Below are positions 50,648 to 60,985 of a stretch of 64,000 bases of DNA, in pieces. A program made the translations under genes and the position numbers. Source of the DNA: Chionoecetes opilio (taxonomy: Eukaryota > Arthropoda > Malacostraca > Decapoda > Majidae); contig JACEEZ010001139.1 of the NCBI GenBank assembly GCA_016584305.1, positions 87,265 to 151,264 on the forward strand, in the 5' to 3' direction. The notes under the pieces were generated by a model. That model had not been told where the DNA came from. It saw only the letters and a program-made list of their open reading frames with translations, and made no database searches. Position 1 is the first letter of the stretch. Each line of letters begins with the position of its first letter.

Positions 50648-53200
50648 CTATACCCTGAGCTGGCACCCCTCAGGCCCGGCGGGGTCCTGGCTGCTGGCCG
50701 AGGGGGGAGTGTCACTAGGAAAGTCCACACCTTCATCCTGGGAGTCCTGGTGGACCGGCTTGGGTGGAGTCTCCTCACTGGGAGACACCATAGCAGAGGA
50801 CTTTCTCCTGTGCTGAGATCTTAGTGGAGAGAATGGGGAATTGAGGGGAACAGTTGCATCCTTTATTTTTTGGTTCCTTGCCATAGCCCTTTCACTGATG
50901 CCACTTTTACCCGTGCGAGACTCTTTCATGATGATCTCCTTGATGGTCATGGGGTTGTGATCCGTGTCCTTTACAGAGTAATCCTCATCGGGCACAGCCT
51001 TGGTCACACTTACCATCTTGACACGGTAGCTGTCAATCATTTCCTCTCTATTGACTCTGAAGAAAGTATCATTCACCTCAACTGTAGTTTTTGCCGCATC
51101 GGGCATATCACTGATACCTTGGTTTCTTTCTCCCTTTCCAGCATCATCAGCCGCCGTTGATCTAAACCCACCAACTTGCGAGGGAGAATGTAATTTTGCT
51201 GGTATATTGACGTGTTTCTCATTCACAGTAACTTCCCCTTTGAATGTGGGTGAGGCTGTGCCATTGACAGTAATCCTAGTTGAGTAATCTGGATGTGAGT
51301 TAGCCTTCCCATCCCCAACATAGATGGTACTGGCGTGGAACACTTCTGCATCTCCACCTTCACCTGTGGGTTGGCTCCCCGACACACTGATCACTGTAGG
51401 GGAGTTCTCTGCTTCCTGATCTACATCCCTGAAGTGAGAGTGACTTAAACTCTTATTCATTGGTGGTGATAAAATTTTGGGCTTAGGTCTGGTAAGGCTT
51501 GATGTTTTTGTTTTGGAGATGGAAGAAAACTGAGGAGAGGCCAGCGTAGGTTTGTGCTCAACTGCAATAAGTGTCTTGTATGGCTCTGTATTCTCAGCAT
51601 TAGATTCTTTTTCCAGTGACACAGTGGATGGAGAACCCTTCTTGTTGTCTAAAGACTTTACATTAGAATATTCCTTCAGCAAATCTTTCATATTCTTGCG
51701 TCGACGCATTGTGTGGCCGTCACTTGATGTCTGTCCACCCTCACTGGAAGGAGACTCGCCTGAAGACTGCTGATGCTCCTTCTTGAGATGCTCACTGAAT
51801 GCAGAAACATGAGCCTCATTCAAAACAATGTCCAAAGGTTCCTCTCCTGTGCAGTAGACCATTGTAGCAGTGACCTCTTTGTCATTCTGATGAGATCCTG
51901 ATGAAGACTCATTCTCTTGGGTGAAGTGATCAGCCACTTTTGATGCACTTAACTCTATGACTGGAGTCTGTTCTCCATCACTAAATGTTTCTTGGCTGGG
52001 TGTTGCCATTACTGCAACACTGGCCCTTAGAAAGCCTTCAGATGTTGAAGGTGTAGTCGAACTCTGGTGTTGGGTTTTGTATGGTATGGGGCCATTCACT
52101 GTTGGCTGATAAATCTTCTCAGAGAGATGTGCATGTATTCTGGTTGCAATGGTGTCCGTAGAATCACAAATACTTGTCAGAGACTTCTCACTCTTGGCCT
52201 TTCTAAGAGTAGAAGGATTTGATCGGAGTGTAGGGTCTTGGAACCTTGGCTGAGTGCAGGCATCATTTGCTCTCTGGAGGCTGAAATTTTCCTCAGCTTT
52301 CTCATCGATTTGATGTATATCACGAAGGGATTTCTGCCTTGTGTAGGCTCTTAAAAAGCTACTCATGTTTCTTTTTCCTTTTGGTGCAAATGCATAGCCC
52401 ATCATACTTTGTGAATTCTGCTCTTGCTTTGAGGACATTTTTGGGGAACTCTGCTCTTCATGCTGATATATGTTTGCTAAGCTTTGAGATTTAGTAAAAT
52501 TTCTAACAGGAGGTGAATGAACACCAGAATCTTCAGGATTAAACAGTGGATCCTGAGATCCACTAAAACTGAAACGGGGCTTTGAGTCCACCTTGATGAT
52601 GGTGGACTGTCTGAGGGTGGCCGGCGTGTCCTCCTCACTGCTGGAGGGTGTCGGCATCCGTCCCACACTGGCCAGGCTGCCACTAGACTCCCGCCTAATC
52701 CGCCCCACACTGGCCAGGCTTCCACTAGACTCCCGCCTTGCAAACATCTTTCTCTGATCAGCATGGGAAGCCTCATCAGACGAGGAGTCTCGCTTTCTGC
52801 TGAATACATGGACGGGAGAACTCCTGCTTCCTTTGCGGAGAGTCACCCCAAAGAAACTCTTGGAGCCTGTTGCATCTGGATCGTTGGAATCTAAATGGGG
52901 TGAGGAGTCTGTGTCAATGAGGCTGGAGGTACTGAAACTGTATCTATTACTAAGGGAGACTGGGGTTGGCGGCAGACTCATACTGGTCACTGTCGCTGTG
53001 TCGTCAGACTCCCAGTTATCACCGTCACTGCTGTGTGTGTCAGGGTCTGTTGGAAGCAGGACCTCAGCCGGAGACCTTACCTCCTTCATGACGTAGGGCT
53101 TCTCATGGCGCTTGTTGAAGTTGTTGGTGTAGGCCGCTCGGTCAGCCTGGGGAACCTGCCCGACACTCTGGATGTTCTTGCCAGAGTGAGAGAGAGAATT
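50648..53200 (-). CDS. Ig-protein gene, terminal 851-codon exon
   Basis: The acceptor is ttttgcacaaacag. The frame runs from NSLSHSGKNIQSVG to TAG at 50648. It is a single uninterrupted exon, rich in Ser, Thr and Pro. It contains a tandem duplicate of a 45-bp stretch (52657-52745) that repeats RRESSGSLASVGR, giving doubled RRxS kinase-type sites. Basic clusters alternate with acidic ones, as in disordered scaffold proteins. Candidate AATAAA signals on this strand lie near 50235 and 50117. Confidence 0.88.
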   Translation of the reverse strand, partial: NSLSHSGKNIQSVGQVPQADRAAYTNNFNKRHEKPYVMKEVRSPAEVLLPTDPDTHSSDGDNWESDDTATVTSMSLPPTPVSLSNRYSFSTSSLIDTDSSPHLDSNDPDATGSKSFFGVTLRKGSRSSPVHVFSRKRDSSSDEASHADQRKMFARRESSGSLASVGRIRRESSGSLASVGRMPTPSSSEEDTPATLRQSTIIKVDSKPRFSFSGSQDPLFNPEDSGVHSPPVRNFTKSQSLANIYQHEEQSSPKMSSKQEQNSQSMMGYAFAPKGKRNMSSFLRAYTRQKSLRDIHQIDEKAEENFSLQRANDACTQPRFQDPTLRSNPSTLRKAKSEKSLTSICDSTDTIATRIHAHLSEKIYQPTVNGPIPYKTQHQSSTTPSTSEGFLRASVAVMATPSQETFSDGEQTPVIELSASKVADHFTQENESSSGSHQNDKEVTATMVYCTGEEPLDIVLNEAHVSAFSEHLKKEHQQSSGESPSSEGGQTSSDGHTMRRRKNMKDLLKEYSNVKSLDNKKGSPSTVSLEKESNAENTEPYKTLIAVEHKPTLASPQFSSISKTKTSSLTRPKPKILSPPMNKSLSHSHFRDVDQEAENSPTVISVSGSQPTGEGGDAEVFHASTIYVGDGKANSHPDYSTRITVNGTASPTFKGEVTVNEKHVNIPAKLHSPSQVGGFRSTAADDAGKGERNQGISDMPDAAKTTVEVNDTFFRVNREEMIDSYRVKMVSVTKAVPDEDYSVKDTDHNPMTIKEIIMKESRTGKSGISERAMARNQKIKDATVPLNSPFSPLRSQHRRKSSAMVSPSEETPPKPVHQDSQDEGVDFPSDTPPSASSQDPAGPEGCQLRV

Positions 53201-56200
53201 CTGTTTGTGCAAAAGCAATGTTAAATAAACAGATATCTTATATAAAGCTATATTCAATTCACGTAAAGTCCAAATTTATCAAGATATATTCTTGATAAGT
53301 TTTACTATTAACTCCAACTTATTCTAGTCTGCTAAATATGATTACTTTTTAAACAATATTAAAGTTAATATTAATTTTTCTGCCTCACTCTGACTTTCAG
53401 CACATATAGGAAGCTGCTACCAGGCCCTAGCATTAATTGAACAACAGATAAAACAGAAACTCACATTTTTGCCATGCTTGTCCAGATTGTTCACCTTTTG
53501 GGGCCCTGGGTCAAACCTGGAGGCCAGCTTCTTGACGGAGGGCAGCACAGGCGACTCTTCCGGGGTATGGAGAGACCCATCGCTGTCTAGGGCATCTCGG
53601 TCACTGAATCCACCCACACTCTCCACAGACCTCCCCAATGGAGCCAATGTAGAGTGGTTAGTTGGGTGTCCTGGTCCATCAAGGCTACCACTGTCTACAG
53701 AGTTGATGCTGGTGGTGCTCTGGTGGGGCTGGTGAGCCAGACTCTGGATGTTGGAGACCTTGGAGGTGGGGCGCAGGTTGTCCATGCTGGTGTGGCGGAG
53801 GAGGAGCGGCTGAGGGGCAGTGTCTTGTAGGGGCACGGCGATGGTGTCCACACTCACCGTCCTCCACAGGTCATGTCGAGGAGGCACAAGGTATGCCTCT
53901 GCCACAGATGCTCAGGTTAGGGGGGCACAACATACAGGGCAGTACATGCAGAAAAATTCAGATTAAAAACAAATCTATCATTGATTGCTGGTGTTATCAA
54001 CAATCCACAATTAAGCATATCAAAAAGATGATACGATCACTAAGAGAAAGTCAGACCATGTAAGATGACTTTGTGGACAAAGCTTTGTCTTCTAAAAGAG
54101 TATAACCCTTGTCCACTTTGTTAAATACATATAAAGGATGTAATCTGAGAAGCTGCGGCCTCAAAACCCAGATGCAAAAAGCTTGCAGTCCTGTCACAAA
54201 AGCAGTAAAAGGGTGACATTTGAAAAAAATACACAACAGGAAGTAAGTTCAGCACAAGGATCCCTTATTAGCATTGAACACAGACTAGAAGCCCTCTCTC
54301 CTTCCCTTCCCTGAGTGACCCTGGAAGACCCACCACGGCAGGCCTGGTGGAGGTGTTCTGTGGAGCCGTCAGAGAGGGTGGTGGCGCCCCGACCGGGACC
54401 ATGGCGGGCGTAGGTCTCCCACCGCCGCTGCGTCTCCTCAATGGTCCGCTGCAGCCGGGCAACCTCCTGTTCCACACGAGCAGCCTGAACACAATGGCAC
54501 GAGAAGAAGACTATATCAGAGTCTACTTTTGTACACCTTCACTTCCTGATAACAACTTACTCACAGCTCCTGCAATGTACCAATTATGTTGCCAGATTCT
54601 ACAACAGGTTTCAGTATAAGGGTACAAGTAGGTCTGCTTACTGGTAATAAGCTACCTCTTTCCTACACTTCAAAGCCAAACTGACATTACTGCAAACCTT
54701 CCTACCTGAATATCCTTGAGTTCGTCCTTCCAGTCTGCCGCCCTGCAGGATCCCACCACCTCAGCGCTGCTGGTCTCTACATCACCCTTGCCCGCGCTGT
54801 CACTCTGGTTCTGTCTTGTGCTAGGGGTGGTGAGGCTGCCTCCCACAGGAATCCTGATCTGTTAAAGAGATTTTCAGATGAGCACAATGACAGGTTTAGC
54901 AATACGTACTACATAATGGATTACGTACATGCTTGGACAACATGGGAGATCACCTGCCAGGTCATCAGCAGGAAATGGAGAAAGATAACGGATGCAATTT
55001 ATGCATATCTTTGAAATTTCATTTTGATATTTCAATGGTTTTACAACCTCAATATTCAGGCAGCCACTAATGTTCATTCATAGAAAATGGTGACATTTCT
55101 ACAAATTTTCGAGGCACACTAGGTGTTATGATTGCATAGGTCAAAGAAATCCTTAAAACAACCTAGGAAACATCACCACAGCAGCAAAAATAATAAAAGT
55201 TATAGTATGTCGTAAGATATGCTATAATATCAAGGCAGAACAGGAAGAGGAGGAATCTAGTTATCAACTTAGCACTGAGGCAGGAGATGGGTGGGAAAAT
55301 TGAGGTATTAAGCAATAAACAAGAATACAAAAAGTTAGTATCTTATCAAAGATGATAAATCACAAGATTACCTCAAGACAACTATAAATTCATCTGTTAT
55401 CATGTTCGTTTTATCAGATAACAACAGTATGGTTAACAGTATGCCATTGCACATTACATCACTAAACAATTATTATGGTGTTGCATTGTTATACTTATTG
55501 CTATTATTGTATTGTTTCACTTGTGGGTCAGTCTCAGAGGGACCTTGTGCCTTCATAACCCTTCGTCTGTACTGGCAGTAAGCTTGTGTTATCTTATCCT
55601 GGTGTTATCTAACATCTGTAATCTACTGTACCCTCTGATGTATACGTGACGTCTAACTTTCTAATTTAGTTAAAAACTTGTCATTATCGATCATAAATAC
55701 GACTACAATGTCACAAATCATTACCAATCACCAAATCATGTCATGACATGGCATGGGAATGGATTGGAATGGAATAGAATAAAAATTTAATTATGTAAAA
55801 TGGAATATGTCAGGGATGGAATTTTTTTCCCATCTTTCCATTCCTTCCATCCATATCAAAAATTAGTTGAGTATTTAGTAACGCACAATAGCGAAACCTG
55901 GCGTGGGCCACACTATCTGTCCCAACCACACAGGCATCAATTAAAAGACTGTTCAGTGGAGTTAAGACTTGAGACCAGAACGTAATTTCCATTGTAATAT
56001 AACCACCATTAGACGATTTTTAGTAATTATAAGTAATATTTTATAGATATGACCTGTTTAGTATCCTTGTCCACTAACTAATTTAGTATGTTCAGTTACT
56101 TTTCGTAATTTTATGACTAACAGACAATTTTTTTATAGTAAAGGAAAGATCTGGGCGTGAAGGGGTTAAGCATATATTGAATGATCTACGCAACTCAATG

Positions 56201-59200
56201 ACTGAGGACACACTGGATGCGATCGTGCCGCAGCGAGTGAACTTCTTCTCTACTTTCTGAACATCTTGTATTCTTTAAAGACATTTCAATATTCATGACA
56301 GATGGTCTCTTTCATATGCTTTATCCCACATGCCATTGAAGAAGGAAAAGAATATACCAAAATAAAACTTAGAATAAAGAGTGGTATTAGGTTTTGGTTA
56401 GTAATAATAAGACTACAATCTAAGTCTGTGAGCCATTACGTAGTTAGCAGCTTTGTTTGGTTAGGAATACAATGCATAACTGTAATGAGCAGGTTTATTA
56501 GTCCACTAAGCTAGGCAGTACAGAAGGAAGGCATGCATTCTATTAGGTCAAGCTTTGTGCTAGGTCAACACAATACAATTTACAACTAAATAGGACCACA
56601 ACCCTTTCTAGAATTACTGTCTGCTTTATAGAGACTGGCAGCTAGTGGCCTTTTTGCTACTTTTTTTTCCCCTTGGCCAGTCCTTTGTGATGTAATAAAA
56701 TAAAGAGTATCAGAGATACACTGATGAAAAAACTGAATGTGAAAGCCAGGAGAAAATGTGGCTATGAAGGAAAAGGCCATTTCTGCAATATGCAAAGGTC
56801 AGGTACAAAACTTTAAATGGAAAGCAGAAGTGTATGGGAACTGTATCCTTGACAAGTTTTCAAATTTTTGGTCGTAATGGATAATAATGTTCTAAGCAGG
56901 ATGGGATTTATATCAAAGGCACAGTTTTTAATTTTTTTCAAAGAAAGCTAAGTGATATATCAATGGTGGAAAATTCCTGCAGTCAACATTCTCTCTCTCT
57001 CTCACATTTCCCCCTTTTTGGCATTAAATCAATCAATCTCTCTCTCAGTACAAAGCTATGTCAGTACAGCTTACCTAGTTTAGTGAAGCCTTCCAAACCA
57101 GGTCATAAATGGTCTATTTGAAAACAACACCTTCACAACCGGTTACAATGAAGCCTGGCCTTCTACTGCCCCTCCCATGTCTATCTGCACCAAAGATCAA
57201 GCCCCCTTATCTAGTATTATCTCTATTATCAGCAATGGCATTCACTCAGTAGGAGGGAGCCCAGAGCCCTGCACATTTTATCAGTGTTATGGAATGCTCC
57301 CACAGAGATAAGGTATCATTAGTTCAGGATATAATGTCCTGCTTGCTAAGGTCACTAAGAAGATATAAGGAAGTAATGGTGAAGAAAAGAATGATTAAAA
57401 CAAAAAATAACTGAAGAATTATGTGCAAATTTTAAAAAGTATATGACATAAGGATAAAATGTTTTGAAGATAAACACGGATATATACCAAACAGCTTTCA
57501 GGCTTCCTTATCATTTTGATGCAGTTCCCTTCCGAGGGTTCGCCAATAAGACGTGACCATGAAAAAATAATCCCAAAAGAATACCTTACTATACACGACT
57601 CCTTCATTACTGTTACGTCACATGCCTCCCAATCTGCTCCCCTGCATTCCACTTCATTCTCCTCTCAGACATCACATGGGGTTTTCCTATCTCATCTATA
57701 ACTTTCATTTCCACATAAAACAATATCTAAAATATAATTCTTTATCTGTCTTCCAGAAATATAAATACTATATAACGGTGTTGCACTCTACCAAATCTTT
57801 AAACCCACACTTAAAATAATGTTTCTTGAGATAAACATTATTTTGAGAGGGGAAAGTTCTTTTTTCCCTAGTCTGTACCCAAGGAGACCAAGAGGATTGT
57901 AGAAATAAGAATCATGGCTTTTTGTGACCACCTCTGCTCCCTAATGCTCTTCAAGTGTCTGATCTCACAGTCTCTTGGTCCCTGTGAACACCTGAATATA
58001 TTGATAGAGAGATGTTGGTATCACTCAATCAAAACATCATGTCTCTCTTATGCTTAAAGCTGCCCCAAGGCTTGAGGGGAGACTTGTTCTTTTTGAGTCT
58101 GACAGAACCCCCCATGTCGGACAGACTCTCAAAAACTTCCTCCGTCACCTGTGGTTTAGGGAGTCTCAAGCTTCCCTCACGGCTGAAGGAGGACAGATAG
58201 GGGAGGGACTCGTAGGAGCTGTAATAGTCTGAGGAAGGTTCTGAAGGATGGGTTGTGATGGGAGTATCAGGAATGGCTCTTTGGGAAGGATGATGAGTTT
58301 CTACAGTGTCATCTCCCATAGGTCTGACCTCATCCTCATAAAGTGGGTTGAGACTAAATTCCTTGGTGGCTTGTCGTGCCCTGAATGACAGACGTGTTAC
58401 GCTACGGTGAATGAGGTCGCCCTCCAGCCTCCCAATGCCAGGTGACTCGGGGAGAAGGGGAGACACCAGGCTGGAGAGAGGCGATGACTGGCAAGAGGAA
58501 AGAGAAGACTGACTACCTGATGGCTTGACCTTTCCATCTGAGGAGGAATGTGAGTCACGTGCAGTGGACAGAGTGAAACTGGATGGCCTCTTACTTTCCC
58601 AGGCACTTCTGTTTGGTCTATGAGTCAATGATGGGCTCGGTGGTGTTACTTTGCCTCTGTCAAACCTGTCTATAATGGAGCTGTCCACTTTACCTGGCGA
58701 ACCTGATGAAATCTCTAGACCCTTATATGTAACAGTGGTGCTACTTGTGTTACCAAAGGCATGCACTGCACTGCAATGAGAGACAGGAGGAGATGAATGC
58801 AAGGAAATTGAAGCTTCAGGCAATGAAAGAGGGGTTTTTGAGCACTCGGCTAGGTCAGTGGCTATGCAAGGTGCTTGAGCATGCATATGGAGAACAGGAG
58901 AGCATACCTGGCCGTTACTTGTGACCTGGGGTGAGGGGCTGGGCAGGGAGTGACACCCATTAGTGAGATGTGGCTTGGAAGTCAGGGAATTATCCTGAGT
59001 GTGATTTTGGTGGCTTGCTAAGTTAATCCTGTTTTTTGCAGCATTGCGGTTGGTGCTGCTGGGGACATAGTAGTCACGGCTGTACCTGTTGAGGTCTGCC
59101 CTGGGTGGCATGCCCTCCTGCAGGCTGGGGTCCAGGTCATTCGTGCTGTCCCCTGAAAACTCACTGTGGAAGAACGTGTTTTGAGTCAGTCTTAAGGACA

Positions 59201-60953
59201 TTCAGAATATTTTAGATGCACTCGTGTTATAGTGAAATGTGAAATAAATACTAATCTAATCTAATCTGATGTGTATCATAAACATGATGTAAACCCCAAC
59301 TTTATAACACCTTGAAGCACACGAAAGGCAAAACACTCACACAGGAGGAGCGTGTCGGGTGTAGCGGGGGTGGTCGGGGGGGCGGGAGTGGGAGAGGCGG
59401 TGTGCAAGGCGCTCCGGGGAGTAAGGGTTGTTGGGGAGTGGCACGGCAGCCTCCCATTTGCGGTGTTCACGATCAGCAATGGTGCCTGAGTGGGGACACA
59501 AGGTATTCATTAGTGATCCAACATAAGAACAAGAACGTAAAGAAGCTACAAGAGGCTGTGAGACCTACACATGGTAGTTCCTGTAAAAGCTTACTCAACT
59601 TAATCATATAATGTGAGGCGTATTACTGCAGTCTGAGTGCATCATGCAAGTCCTGATCCGAACCTCCATCATGCAAGACAGGTAAAGAACAGGTATTAGT
59701 CGCTGCATTGTTTTGTTTGTCTTATGTTAAGTGGGGAACCAAACTCCATAACCTCCATGATGTGAAGGGTAATCATGCACCCGAGACATGAGTATGTCAG
59801 CATGCAATGTAATCAGATGGAAAAAGCTTGATATTTATACACCAAAAGGTGAGAACTTAAAAGCTACTATCCCAGCTTGTCTGAGTCCTGATAATACCTC
59901 AATCCATCATGTTACATAACCACTCCGGCATTTCACAGCTGCTACTTCACTTAATTCTCCCAGATATGAGATTGAGTTTCAAAGTTACATCACAGCAGCA
60001 AAACAGGCTTAGCAGATAATCTAATCCAATAAACCTTATCACAGTATTAACACCTGACACCACAGCCTCATATAAGAATCACTATCGTGTCAAACTTACT
60101 TGCACAGCAGCTGTAAGCTACTCAGGATTTTTACACGTAGCTGAAAACCAAATGATTACTAGAATTATCAACACACTACATAATACCATAGTAATACCAT
60201 AGTTTTCAACTTATAAGGACAGTCTCCCATCCATTCTACAACTAGAATTCACCACTTACCTGTTTCCATGCTTCTACAAATATCAGTACATGAAATTATC
60301 TCATGGAGAAGTCTAGTCTGGTACAGTCCTGTCTGACACCCTGTCTTTCATTAAGTCCATCCAAATCACTCTAGTCATTATCCATATTCATATAACTTTA
60401 CATGAGTTGTTTCTAAAGCATAGCATCCATAATTAACACCCTTATAAGTGGGCAAGGCACGAGACATTACATATACAGTTCAGCTCCATGATCTCAATGA
60501 TGAGTCTTACCTGAGGCTGGCTGAGGCGCACCAGGTGGAAGGGTGGGAGGTGGAGCATCCTGTAAGAGTCCTTCATGCTTCTGGAGGCGGGGGTCCTTAG
60601 GGGAGCTAGAGGCATGCAGCGGGTTAGGAGGGAGGGTGGAGGGAGGGACTGGAGAGTTAGTCTGGGGGGTCTGGCGTGCCGAGGAGGTGGAAGCTGTTGC
60701 ACTGAAGTAGTCAGAGGATCTTGCGAAGGTTAATTCCTCCCCATCCTCTTTATTATCAGTATCAGAGGAGGAGGAGGAAGAGGCACTATCATCATGGCTT
60801 GAGGGATAATAGTCAAGGTCCAGACTAGCACCATGTACAGAGGCAGAGGGGAGGGTGTCGCCATCTGAGGCATCAAGATCATAAGCTTGCTCAGCAATCA
60901 TGGGAAAATCATACTGATGGTTCCTGCACCACTGGCCTGACTGACCATCCAAA

Positions 60954-60985
<32 letters not shown>

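Noticed and set aside
50579..50816. Plus-strand open frame reading YLILGTMHEDLWHYTLSWHP
   Set aside because: It mostly overlaps the terminal exon of the minus-strand gene and its GC-rich flank, with no recognised domain; it is more likely a shadow.
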